DNA of 12,220 bases from Candidatus Shapirobacteria bacterium (GTDB lineage Bacteria > Patescibacteriota > Microgenomatia > UBA12405 > JAHJSD01), in assembly GCA_027021145.1 (NCBI GenBank), contig JALUUX010000041.1:1-12220 (forward strand), read 5' to 3'. Under the pieces are notes generated by a model. That model did no database searches. It had not been told where the DNA came from and was given only the letters and a program-made list of their open reading frames with translations. Within the stretch, counting starts at the first letter, position 1. Each line of letters begins with the position of its first letter. Both the position numbers and the translations under genes were made by a program. Of this stretch, positions 1 to 7,187 are shown piece by piece.

Positions 1-513
1 AGCTCGACCGATGATGTTTTCTCGGGGAATAGGGCCAAATTCACGGCTATCACGGGAATGAGGGCGATTATCACCCATGACGATATATTCACCCTGAGGA
101 ACGATGACTAATCGGCCCTCTTTAAGATAACTGCCGGGGTTGGTATTGCGGTATTCAGGGGTAAGATAATCCTCTTGGAGTATCTGGCCATTGACCCAAA
201 CTCGGCCATTAAGCACCCTAACTTTGTCTCCTGGTAAGCCAATAATGCGCTTAATATACTCACACTCATCTTCAGCACATGCTTCGCTTGGAGGGGCCTT
301 GAAGATTACCACTTCACCTCGGCGAGGCTCTCGAAAATGATAGCTTATCTTTTCAGTTAAGAGAAATTCACCATCGTGGAAATTACGCTCCATGGAGCGG
401 CCATGAACCTGGTTGGGCTGAGTAACAAAGAGATAAAGAAGAACAAAAACTGATAGGGCCAAAACCAGAGCCTGAATGGATTCCAGAAGGAAATTAAAAA
501 TTCGTTTGACCAT
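1..513 (-). CDS. lepB: Signal peptidase I (partial, C-terminus beyond left edge)
   Basis: Membrane-bound serine protease that removes signal peptides from exported proteins on the outer face of the cytoplasmic membrane. The visible 171 residues begin MVKRIFNFLLE. One membrane segment covers about residues 8-30. The nucleophile motif GRSME follows (Ser40), then the general-base lysine in YIKRIIGLPGD (Lys88), and the conserved box GDNRPHSRDSREFG at 147-160. The frame is still open at the left edge. Family members are usually about 180-200 residues, so only the last stretch should be missing. An odd feature is a short insert with two cysteines (CAEDEC, 79-84) directly before the catalytic lysine. 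The ATG is the first in frame after the divergent tRNA-Val promoter region. The substrates could include the hydrolase encoded next door. Family assignment is secure from the Ser/Lys dyad and the GDN box. Confidence 0.95.
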   Translation of the reverse strand, partial: MVKRIFNFLLESIQALVLALSVFVLLYLFVTQPNQVHGRSMERNFHDGEFLLTEKISYHFREPRRGEVVIFKAPPSEACAEDECEYIKRIIGLPGDKVRVLNGRVWVNGQILQEDYLTPEYRNTNPGSYLKEGRLVIVPQGEYIVMGDNRPHSRDSREFGPIPRENIIGRA

Positions 514-536
514 CGTATTAAGTTTAGGAATTTTGT

Positions 537-542
537 TATAAT
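537..542 (+). promoter_or_regulatory. Candidate -10 box for tRNA-Val
   Basis: A perfect TATAAT lies 25 bases before the tRNA-Val 5' end, in the only intergenic gap between the divergent lepB and tRNA genes. No good -35 hexamer sits at the usual 16-18 base distance; the nearest TTGAC-like sequence is too far away. The gap is AT-rich and the motif may be chance. A divergent lepB promoter must also lie here or inside the tRNA gene. Confidence 0.35.
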
Positions 543-567
543 ATTTCAAGAGGCAATTTGAATTTCG

Positions 568-641
568 GGTCGCGTAGCTCAGCTGGCTAGAGCGCCTCGT
601 TCACATCGAGGAGGTCCCGGGTTCGAGTCCTGGCGCGACCA
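568..641 (+). tRNA. tRNA-Val (anticodon CAC)
   Basis: The gene folds as a full cloverleaf. The acceptor pairs GGTCGCG with CGCGACC, the D stem pairs GCTC with GAGC, and the anticodon stem pairs CCTCG with CGAGG around the loop TTCACAT. The T arm is CCGGG-TTCGAGT-CCTGG with one G-T pair, and the discriminator is A641. The anticodon CAC reads the valine codon GUG. CCA is not encoded (the sequence continues CCT), so a CCA-adding enzyme is required. It points toward the 3' end of the convergent hydrolase gene, only 24 bases away, and I see no terminator between them. Confidence 0.97.
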
Positions 642-665
642 CCTTGGGACAAAGGCGGCTGAATA

Positions 666-3212
666 TTAACGACCAGTGACGAAAGCCATCCAAGAGAGTA
701 ATTTGACAAGGTAGCCTTGGGATTCGACAAGGGAATAATTTCTTTTTTGCCACCCTTCTCTAGTTGTTTGCAAAAACTCTTCGCTTTGATTGATAAAAAC
801 AGCTTTAATTTTGGGTGTTTCTTGATGCCTCCGTTGGGCCAATCGGATCAACCGGCGGGCCAAGGAATAATAGCCGCGGGCACGGCGATATTGACGATAG
901 GCTTTAGAGCGACTAGCAAGGTGTTGGTGTCTAAGAATATTTTCCCACCCCGAAGCAATGATTTTCATTATTGCCACTGTCTGGTTGGCTTGTTTGATTT
1001 GGGAGTCATTGGTCTTCCTAGCGAAGCGGGCTAAGTAGTCAAGCGATTTTTTAATTTGGGCAATGGTTTGGGGCCAACGCTGGCTTTCAGCCAAGGAGAT
1101 AGCTTGGTTTAGATAAAAGAGAGAGGTTGATAAATAAGAATTGCTTGTTTCTTGACTCAGTTTTTCTAGTAGCTGATAGGCTTGGGTTAAATGGTTGAGG
1201 CCAGTGGGATCAATCAGAGGGTCAGGTAGAGGAGAGTTGAGGTTAATTTGTAGTTGATAAACTTTTTCTTCGTCTGGCTGGATTTCTCCTTGGTAAGTTT
1301 GCCAAAAGCTGCCTTTTGGAGTAATTTGGCCCAGGTAGAGATGATAAGTGCCCTTTTCTATTCCTGTAAGTTTAGCCTGATAAGTTTTGTTTTCTGGATT
1401 GGGAATGACAATAAATTGAAGATTGTTATTTGCGGGGGTTAGGTTGTCAACGCTTAACTGTGCCGGTGAAGCCAAATAGAAAATTAGCAGCTTATTGTTG
1501 GGATAAGGGGGCTCTGTTTGGGCAATGCTGGCCTCGGGATAATCAAGCAACTCCATAATCTTGCTTACAGCGGTGGGGTCGCTAATAATTTGATGATGAT
1601 TGAGTCTGAGTTTAGAATAATCTACATTTTGCCAGCGGGCGCTTTTAACTAACACGGTTCCATCTCCTGCTCCATTGATAGTTTTGTAGGGCCGACCGTC
1701 AGGCCAGAGATCGAGGAGACGGTCTAAGATGTTCCGGTTTCTAAGCCAGAGCCACTCGGGGGTAGAGTGGTTGTTGGTGTAACCGGCCAAAAAATAGCTT
1801 TGTTGATTGGGATTGAAACTTTGGTTGAGAACGGTGAGGTGTTGGTTAAAAAAGGCACTTTGGTTAACGGGGGTGATGCGGCGATATTTTTTGAGGAAAT
1901 CAAAGGTGGGAGTAAGATCTTGAAGAATTGGGGCCAGATTTCTGATAACGGCAGCGTCGGTTTCAAAACCTTGGCGGTGAATTTGGATTAGTAATTGCAT
2001 TGCCAACCAACCTAAGCTGGGGCGTGAACCGATTTGACCTCCGGCTAAAGCTTGATAGGCTTGAACCACGCCTTGGTGGGGTGAGCCGACCGTAATTAAT
2101 CTATTTACTCGAGCAAGGTGATCTGGGTCTACTTGAGTCCAGGCTCGAGCTACTAGTCCTCCTAACGAGTGTCCGACTAAATTAATTTTCTCTGCGGTTG
2201 CCAGTTCCGGAGTATTATCAATAAAATCACCCAAATTACTGACAATTTCCGAAAGCGGCTTTCGCCAATCATAATTCCAGACAAAGAGGTTTTGATTTAA
2301 TTGATAGCCATTAATCTGGGCAGTTTTGATCAGTCGCTGATAAAGATTAACAAAAGGTGTCATTTGCCAGTCTTGGTTGGGCACCTCTCGGCCATAGACC
2401 ATGGCTTCAGTATTCCAACTCGCCCCCAGACCGGGGATGATAATGAGAGGAATATGTTCGCACGAGTAATAAACATAGTCAATGGATAATTGACTCCAGG
2501 TGAGGTTGGTTTGCGTGACTAATGGATTTCCAAACCATACTTTAAAGTTATTGCTAAGCTCAAAGCTACCGATATCGATATCATCAAGAAAAACATGGGC
2601 AAAGTTTGATTTAAATTTCACTTTTACGATATGTGTATTAGTATTAGGGGGAGAGGAAAACACTTTCTCTTTTAGACATGGTTTGTTATTGCAATTTCTG
2701 TATACGATTCTGAGGTCATTTGTACTTTCTGACCAAATACGGATTGAATTTCCGTTTTCGCCGAGCGGGTCGTAATTAATTAATGGCAGTTTATTTGGAA
2801 TCAAGCTGTTCCCTATAGAAATTCCCACTCCCCATGGCGTGAGAACTTTATATTTAAACTTGATCTCTAGTGAGCAAGTCTTGTTTTTTGAGTCAAAATC
2901 ACCTTTGAGATGAATATATGGATACGAATTGCCAAAGGATGAAAGATTAATCCAACTATTTTCAGCATCTATGACCCCTGCATTCATGTAAACAGTCCAA
3001 ATATTTTCATTTAGTGGATATGATGAAAAATCCTCTTTTATCTGTAGTTGTTGTTCGGTTGCTTGAAGAATGGGTGGAGTAGTGACTAATAACAGGGTTA
3101 ATGATGATAGAATTACATTAACAGCAATGACTTTCTTGATGAATACTAACACAATTACAATGGTAATTATGCGATTGATTTTTGTCAAATGATTAAGCTT
3201 GCTATATTCCAT
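666..3212 (-). CDS. Exported LCAT-like lipase/esterase with lectin-like N-terminus
   Basis: Predicted secreted or membrane-anchored alpha/beta-hydrolase of 848 residues, probably acting on lipid esters outside the cell. An export segment (about 15-51, ending near ILQA) contains two hydrophobic runs separated by KK. A beta-rich concanavalin/laminin-G-like region spans about 58-250. The hydrolase core starts at PLIIIPGLGASWN, with nucleophile Ser349 in GHSLGG, probable Asp517 in GAGDGTV and probable His539 or His540 in LNHHQ; this arrangement resembles the LCAT family. A beta region (about 575-660) and a long helical, Lys/Arg-rich C-terminus complete it. I chose the ATG at 3212 because GAAGGAAG lies just upstream; an in-frame ATG at 3254 would deepen the overlap with the divergent glycosyltransferase. 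An in-frame GTG further in would also leave a normal signal peptide. The substrate is unknown. The class call is firm; the lectin-like label rests on overall pattern only. Confidence 0.85.
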   Translation of the reverse strand: MEYSKLNHLTKINRIITIVIVLVFIKKVIAVNVILSSLTLLLVTTPPILQATEQQLQIKEDFSSYPLNENIWTVYMNAGVIDAENSWINLSSFGNSYPYIHLKGDFDSKNKTCSLEIKFKYKVLTPWGVGISIGNSLIPNKLPLINYDPLGENGNSIRIWSESTNDLRIVYRNCNNKPCLKEKVFSSPPNTNTHIVKVKFKSNFAHVFLDDIDIGSFELSNNFKVWFGNPLVTQTNLTWSQLSIDYVYYSCEHIPLIIIPGLGASWNTEAMVYGREVPNQDWQMTPFVNLYQRLIKTAQINGYQLNQNLFVWNYDWRKPLSEIVSNLGDFIDNTPELATAEKINLVGHSLGGLVARAWTQVDPDHLARVNRLITVGSPHQGVVQAYQALAGGQIGSRPSLGWLAMQLLIQIHRQGFETDAAVIRNLAPILQDLTPTFDFLKKYRRITPVNQSAFFNQHLTVLNQSFNPNQQSYFLAGYTNNHSTPEWLWLRNRNILDRLLDLWPDGRPYKTINGAGDGTVLVKSARWQNVDYSKLRLNHHQIISDPTAVSKIMELLDYPEASIAQTEPPYPNNKLLIFYLASPAQLSVDNLTPANNNLQFIVIPNPENKTYQAKLTGIEKGTYHLYLGQITPKGSFWQTYQGEIQPDEEKVYQLQINLNSPLPDPLIDPTGLNHLTQAYQLLEKLSQETSNSYLSTSLFYLNQAISLAESQRWPQTIAQIKKSLDYLARFARKTNDSQIKQANQTVAIMKIIASGWENILRHQHLASRSKAYRQYRRARGYYSLARRLIRLAQRRHQETPKIKAVFINQSEEFLQTTREGWQKRNYSLVESQGYLVKLLSWMAFVTGR

Positions 3213-4349
3213 AATCTTCCTTCTGGAGGTGCTAAAAGAGCTTTGATGGAGCAAATTAAGAGGTTTAGTGAGAGTGCCACAGTAAAAGTGTTTTCTACAA
3301 AATTTAATGGGGTGAAAGACTTTTTATCGATAGATAAGTTGGGAGGTGTCAGTTGCAAAACGTATAGAATCGATAAACCCAAAAATTTTTTATCCTATTT
3401 AAAATTTATTTACTTAAAGTTGCCAAAACTCCATAGAAAAATTGCAGAGGAAATTAACAAGGCTCGATTTGATGTCATCATTGTAACACATGACTACTGG
3501 ACGAAATCTCCATACCTTCTAAGGTATTTGCATCGTGACACTCCTTCTATTTATTGGTGTCATGAATATCCCCGTGAATTTTATGAACCCATCAATTGGC
3601 ATGTATGGGGACTCAGGGGCAGAATTGCCCATTTCTTCAGACTCCCTATTAAAAGGGTTGATCAAATTAATGTAAGTCACGCCAGATCGATTGTAACAAT
3701 CTCTAATTATATGAAGGCTAGATTGAAAAATATTTATAACAGAGAGGTATTTGTTGTTAGAAATGGAGTAGATGTTGATTTCTTCCAGAATAAGTGCAGA
3801 CGGAGAGAGAGATTGCTTCTTTCTGTGGGTGCTCTCAACAAATTAAAAGGACACGATTTCATAATAAGAGCTCTAGGGAGAACTAGTTATACAAAACACT
3901 TCAAGCTTTTATTGGTGGGAAACGGGGGGCGAGACACGAGTTTATTTAGAGAAATAGCCAAGCGATTAGGAGTTAGGTTAGAGATAAGGGAATTTGTTCC
4001 AGACGAGGAGCTAGTAGAAATCTATAATAGAGCCTTTTTGTTGTTATATGCCCCTAGGCACGAACCCTTTGGTTTGGTTCCCCTAGAAGCTATGGCTTGT
4101 GGATTGCCTGTTTTAGGTGTAAAAGAGGGGGGTGTAGAGGAGAGCGTAAAAAAAGATGTAGGGTGGCTTGTTGATAGAAGTATTGATAAATTTTCTAGAC
4201 AGTTAGATTGGTTGCTCCGTCATCGTGATGAAGTTGAACAGAGAAGAAAGATAGTACGAGATTACGTGACACAACATTGGTCCTGGGATGATGCGGCGCG
4301 TCATTTTTTAGCCATTTTGAGTAGGGTTATTCGCGAGAACAAGGCATGA
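3189..4349 (+). CDS. GT4-family glycosyltransferase (GT-B fold), first gene of the cluster
   Basis: Cytoplasmic retaining glycosyltransferase of 386 residues that should transfer a sugar from a nucleotide donor to a growing surface glycan or glycolipid. The N-terminal Rossmann half opens with IFHNLPSGGAKRAL, which carries the acceptor-side glycine loop (11-17). The C-terminal half has the donor-binding start SVGALNKLKG (212-221) and the family E-x7-E motif EPFGLVPLE (Glu292, Glu300), followed by AMACGLPV. The start at 3189 is needed to keep the conserved N-terminal strand, yet no Shine-Dalgarno sequence precedes it and it lies inside the 5' end of the divergent hydrolase gene. Its stop overlaps the next start by four bases (ATGA), so the two are probably translationally coupled. 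My hand count gives about 27 AGA/AGG against about 11 CGN arginine codons, unlike polX. Sugar specificity cannot be told. Confidence 0.93.
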   Translation: MIKLAIFHNLPSGGAKRALMEQIKRFSESATVKVFSTKFNGVKDFLSIDKLGGVSCKTYRIDKPKNFLSYLKFIYLKLPKLHRKIAEEINKARFDVIIVTHDYWTKSPYLLRYLHRDTPSIYWCHEYPREFYEPINWHVWGLRGRIAHFFRLPIKRVDQINVSHARSIVTISNYMKARLKNIYNREVFVVRNGVDVDFFQNKCRRRERLLLSVGALNKLKGHDFIIRALGRTSYTKHFKLLLVGNGGRDTSLFREIAKRLGVRLEIREFVPDEELVEIYNRAFLLLYAPRHEPFGLVPLEAMACGLPVLGVKEGGVEESVKKDVGWLVDRSIDKFSRQLDWLLRHRDEVEQRRKIVRDYVTQHWSWDDAARHFLAILSRVIRENKA

Positions 4350-5464
4350 AAATTGGAGTTGTGAGGGGGGCGTTTTTGAATCCCTGGGAAGGGCAAAATT
4401 TTGAACCCTTGCTTAAGAATCACCAGTTAATAGCTTTTGGAGCTAAGAAAATTTTGGCTCCGCCGGGAAAAATTCCAGTAATCCACCTCTGGTCGCCAAC
4501 AGACTTGCCTGACTTTCCAAAGAAAATGCCCATTTTGAATCGGCTTATGATTGATGCTCATTATCTTTTGGGCCTAGAAAAACAACTTCAAGGCTTTGAT
4601 ATCGCTCATTGTGCTGAAACCTATTATCATTACACTCAGCAATGCTTGCGGGCTAGAAAAAGAGGTTGGGTAAAGAAAGTAGTCGCTACTTGTTGGGAAA
4701 TAATTCCTTTTAACAACGAGGGTATTTGGGGTAGAAAGAGTTTTAAGCAGCAAGCATTTAGAGAGGTGGATCTTTTTATTACTCCCACAAAAAAGGCTAA
4801 ACATGCCCTAATTCAAGAAGGTTGTTCTCCAGAAAAGATTATTGTTGTTAGGATGGGAGTTAATTTGGATAAGTTCAAACATCAAACAACAAATCAGAAT
4901 CCAAAAAGTTTGAAAATTTTATTTGTTGGCCGATTGGCGGAGGAAAAAGGAGTTTGGGATTTATTAGAAGTGTTTAGGCAATTACTAATTGACTTAAAGA
5001 ATTTTTCAATTAACTTGGTGTTGATTGGTGCGGGAAGAGAGAAAAAGAAAGTTTTAAAGTGGATAAATCATGTATCAATTTATCAATATATTAATACAAG
5101 GGTGGTTGAGTATTGGGAAATGCCAAAGGAATATCAGGAGGCGGATATCTTTGTTTTTCCCTCAAAGCCAATCACTACTATGGAAGAACAATACGGTATG
5201 GCTTTAGTTGAAGCTATGGCTGCTGGCCTGCCAATAGTAACCACTCGCTGCGGCGCCATTCCTGAGGTAGTGGGTCAAGCCGCGCTTCTGGTCAATCCTG
5301 GCGACCAAAAACAACTTTATTCCGCTCTTAGGGAGCTGATAGAATCGGAAGAGAGGAGGAGGGTGTTAGGTTTAAAAGCTCGCCAAAGGGCAGAGAAAGA
5401 GTTTGATCGCGACAAGACTGCGAGTCAATTAGAAGAAATCTATATTCAGTTGCTTAATGGATAA
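4346..5464 (+). CDS. GT4-family glycosyltransferase, second gene of the cluster
   Basis: A second GT-B-fold glycosyltransferase, 372 residues, with no close resemblance to its neighbour outside the family motifs. The N-terminal half ends near residue 180. The donor half begins ILFVGRLAEEKGVWDLLEVF (191-210). The E-x7-E motif is EQYGMALVE (Glu281, Glu289), continuing into EAMAAGLPIVTTRCGAIPEV. A normal GLPIVTT-GAIPEVVG donor loop implies an active enzyme. Translation starts in an ATGA overlap with the upstream gene, and its end overlaps the next gene by eight bases. The three genes therefore look like one operon. The acceptor-binding glycine loop is less canonical than in the first enzyme. The likely job is an additional sugar transfer in the same surface glycan; the sugar and linkage are unknown. 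Confidence 0.93.
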   Translation: MKIGVVRGAFLNPWEGQNFEPLLKNHQLIAFGAKKILAPPGKIPVIHLWSPTDLPDFPKKMPILNRLMIDAHYLLGLEKQLQGFDIAHCAETYYHYTQQCLRARKRGWVKKVVATCWEIIPFNNEGIWGRKSFKQQAFREVDLFITPTKKAKHALIQEGCSPEKIIVVRMGVNLDKFKHQTTNQNPKSLKILFVGRLAEEKGVWDLLEVFRQLLIDLKNFSINLVLIGAGREKKKVLKWINHVSIYQYINTRVVEYWEMPKEYQEADIFVFPSKPITTMEEQYGMALVEAMAAGLPIVTTRCGAIPEVVGQAALLVNPGDQKQLYSALRELIESEERRRVLGLKARQRAEKEFDRDKTASQLEEIYIQLLNG

Positions 5465-6248
5465 AAAACCAAAAATGAAGGTCGCTATTTCGGCAGTCAT
5501 CTTGACTAAGAATGAAGAAGGTAATATTGGGCGATGTTTAGATCATTTGTGCTGGTGCGGTGAGGTTATTGTTATCGATGACTACTCTACTGATAATACC
5601 GTTCGGATAGCTAAGAGTAGGGGAGCAAGGGTTTTTAAAAGAAGATTAAACCGTGATTTTGCCGGACAAAGAAATTTTGCTTTAACTAAGGCTAAAAATG
5701 ATTGGGTTTTGTTTCTTGATGCTGATGAAGTAGTTTCCCCCTCTCTTACTTCTGAGATTGTGCGACGCGTTAGAGAAGATCGTTATGATGGTTTTTATTT
5801 ATCTCGTCGTGAAGTTTTTATTGGCCAGCCACTCAAATCAGCCGATAAGCCAATTTGGGACTGGTCTTTAGGTCCAATCAAATTACTTCGCTTAGGCAAA
5901 AAAAAGAAAGGTCAATGGGTTGGTCGAGTGCATGAGCGTTGGCTAATTAAGGGCCAGGTGGGGCAACTTAAAACCCCCTTGCTTCACTATTCTTTTCCTG
6001 ATCTTACCACCGCTCTAAAGAAAATTAACTTCTATAGTTCAATTCAGGCTAATAAATTAAAAGCTAAGGGAATTAAAACAAGTTGGTGGCAAATAATTAT
6101 CTATCCTCTGGGAAAATTTTTGAAAAATTTTTTCTGGCATCAAGGATGGCGTGATGGGACTCGAGGATTAATTTTTGCCTTTCTAATGAGCTTTCATAGC
6201 TATTTAGTGAGAGCTAAACTGTGGTCTTTAATTAGGGTAGATAAGTAA
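5457..6248 (+). CDS. GT2-family glycosyltransferase, WaaE/KdtX-like
   Basis: GT-A-fold glycosyltransferase of 263 residues. The N-terminal strand SAVILTKNEEGNIGRCLDHL (12-31), the nucleotide-binding IDDYSTDNT (40-48) and the metal-binding DAD motif in FLDADE (Asp88, Asp90) are all present. The RDFAGQRNFAL segment and VHERW with a following H-containing strand match the WaaE/KdtX-like branch of GT2, which adds sugars to lipid-linked acceptors. A C-terminal aromatic and basic stretch (about 212-258, FLKNFFWHQGWRDG) probably contacts the inner membrane face. The gene overlaps the preceding GT4 gene by eight bases, supporting co-expression. The start at 5457 has no obvious Shine-Dalgarno sequence, and Met7 is an alternative. 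Its 3' end overlaps the convergent Ig-like protein gene by 17 bases, so there is no room for a normal terminator. Acceptor and sugar are unknown. Confidence 0.92.
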   Translation: MDKKPKMKVAISAVILTKNEEGNIGRCLDHLCWCGEVIVIDDYSTDNTVRIAKSRGARVFKRRLNRDFAGQRNFALTKAKNDWVLFLDADEVVSPSLTSEIVRRVREDRYDGFYLSRREVFIGQPLKSADKPIWDWSLGPIKLLRLGKKKKGQWVGRVHERWLIKGQVGQLKTPLLHYSFPDLTTALKKINFYSSIQANKLKAKGIKTSWWQIIIYPLGKFLKNFFWHQGWRDGTRGLIFAFLMSFHSYLVRAKLWSLIRVDK

Positions 6249-6984
6249 CGGTAAGAGTTTTCTCAGTCTGATTACCGGCAAGGTCCTGGGCGACAATTTT
6301 AATCTGATTGCCCCCTTCTTTTAGGATTAGTCGGGTGTTGAATTTTCCTTCTTCATCGACAATAACCAAGTGATCATTGACTAGAACTCGGGCTTCTGGC
6401 TCGGTTACCCCCCTAACTTCTAAATTGCGTTCTTCTACGGCAATCCCGTCTTGAGGTGAAAGAATCTCTAATTTTGGCGGTTCTTGGTCATAAACAACTT
6501 TTAGTGGCTTGGAATACTCGCTTTTATTGCCTGCGGCATCAATGGCTAAAGCCCTGACCTGATTTTCGCCTGGATCAAGATTGAGTTTCTCTAGGATAAA
6601 CTTGCCTTCTTCGTCAGCCTGAGTAGTGATTTGTTTTTGATTAAACTCAATTACTACTTCGGCTCTTGGTTCAGTAAAGCCAGTGATTGTTAAAACAGCA
6701 CTATTGGTAGCCTCGGGAAGAAAAGAGAGGCGAGGCACTGGCGGGGGAATGACATCTTGGGTTAAATTTTGCTCCTGCTCACTTTTTAACTCAGTTAGGC
6801 TGCCGACTAATCGAATAAAAAGGGGAATGCCCCAAATAAAAATGGAGATAATTAGGGCGAGAGTAAGCAAGCCAAAAATGATTGCTCGTCGCTTAATTTT
6901 TTCTTCCTCAGAAGGACCGTTTTTGACGAGAAATTGCTTCTTGCCTGACTGGTTCTGACTTCTTCTTTGGAATTGTTTAGCCAT
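6232..6984 (-). CDS. Membrane-anchored protein with two bacterial Ig-like repeats
   Basis: A 250-residue envelope protein. A basic cytoplasmic N-terminus (1-33) is followed by one membrane segment (about 34-60). A short acidic linker leads to two tandem Ig-like modules of the Big/glucodextranase-B type at about 79-166 and 167-250. The repeats align clearly: GFTEPRAEV with GVTEPEARV, DEEGKF in both, and AIDAAGN with AQDLAGN. The topology implies surface display. Such modules usually mediate adhesion or spacing rather than catalysis, and no catalytic domain is present. AGGAAAA lies just before the ATG at 6984 and supports this start. The start is only 11 bases from the 3' end of tRNA-Thr on the same strand, so the mRNA is probably released by tRNA 3' processing. 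The 3' end overlaps the convergent GT2 gene. Specific partner unknown. Confidence 0.88.
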   Translation of the reverse strand: MAKQFQRRSQNQSGKKQFLVKNGPSEEEKIKRRAIIFGLLTLALIISIFIWGIPLFIRLVGSLTELKSEQEQNLTQDVIPPPVPRLSFLPEATNSAVLTITGFTEPRAEVVIEFNQKQITTQADEEGKFILEKLNLDPGENQVRALAIDAAGNKSEYSKPLKVVYDQEPPKLEILSPQDGIAVEERNLEVRGVTEPEARVLVNDHLVIVDEEGKFNTRLILKEGGNQIKIVAQDLAGNQTEKTLTVTYLP

Positions 6985-6995
6985 TGCTTTTCCTG

Positions 6996-7066
6996 AGCCA
7001 CCCGGGGGAATCGAACCCCCGCCTGCGGGTTACGAATCCGCTGCTCTGCCACTGAGCTAGGGTGGC
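6996..7066 (-). tRNA. tRNA-Thr (anticodon CGT)
   Basis: Cloverleaf with acceptor GCCACCC/GGGTGGC, D stem GCTC/GAGC, anticodon arm GCGGA-TTCGTAA-CCCGC and T arm GGGGG-TTCGATT-CCCCC. Anticodon CGT reads the threonine codon ACG. The anticodon arm resembles the E. coli tRNA-Thr(CGT) arm. The last anticodon stem pair is an A-C mismatch, and the discriminator is T rather than the A found in E. coli tRNA-Thr. CCA is not encoded. It lies three bases downstream of tRNA-Gly, so both come from one transcript. Confidence 0.93.
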
Positions 7067-7069
7067 CGG

Positions 7070-7140
7070 AGCGGGATAGGGGAGTCGAACCCCTCTCTCC
7101 ACCTTGGGAAGGTGGCGTTGAGCCGCTCAACTAATCCCGC
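7070..7140 (-). tRNA. tRNA-Gly (anticodon CCC)
   Basis: Cloverleaf with acceptor GCGGGAT/ATCCCGC, D stem GTTG/CAAC, anticodon arm CCACC-TTCCCAA-GGTGG and T arm AGGGG-TTCGACT-CCCCT. Anticodon CCC reads the glycine codon GGG. The discriminator is T, as is usual for bacterial tRNA-Gly. CC follows but not CCA. Its 5' end directly abuts a 38-base tRNA-like relic. Confidence 0.96.
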
Positions 7141-7178
7141 ACTCTTCGGGCTGTTCTCTCCGTTAAACTATCCTCGCC
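7141..7178 (-). pseudogene. Truncated tRNA-like relic (5' half)
   Basis: On the minus strand this stretch reads as a tRNA 5' half. A seven-base acceptor-like GGCGAGG comes first, then a D-arm with the typical core GATAGTTTAACGG and closing GAAC, then the start of an anticodon stem, GCCCG. No matching 3' half (which should end in CCTCGCC) follows; the intact tRNA-Gly starts immediately. The downstream CGGG of tRNA-Gly can pair with CCCG, but the loop has no U33. It could be a decayed tRNA left by a deletion in a tandem tRNA array. An alternative is a chance leader hairpin. Confidence 0.55.
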
Positions 7179-7187
7179 AATCAGTCT

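Noticed and set aside
717..2775. Several plus-strand open frames of 60-105 codons
   Set aside because: They lie antisense to the hydrolase, have no family motifs and no convincing ribosome sites.
3213..3254. Upstream ATG at 3254 for the hydrolase
   Set aside because: It adds 14 residues lacking any export character, deepens the overlap with the GT4 gene, and the ATG at 3212 has a GAAGGAAG ribosome site.
7028..7044. Alternative anticodon TCG (Arg) for the tRNA-Thr
   Set aside because: Shifting the loop by one base breaks the anticodon stem and loses U33; the CGT reading keeps both.
6852..7130. Minus-strand open frame across tRNA-Thr and tRNA-Gly
   Set aside because: It runs through two intact tRNA genes, giving the low-complexity Gly/Ser/Pro-rich peptide typical of translated tRNA.
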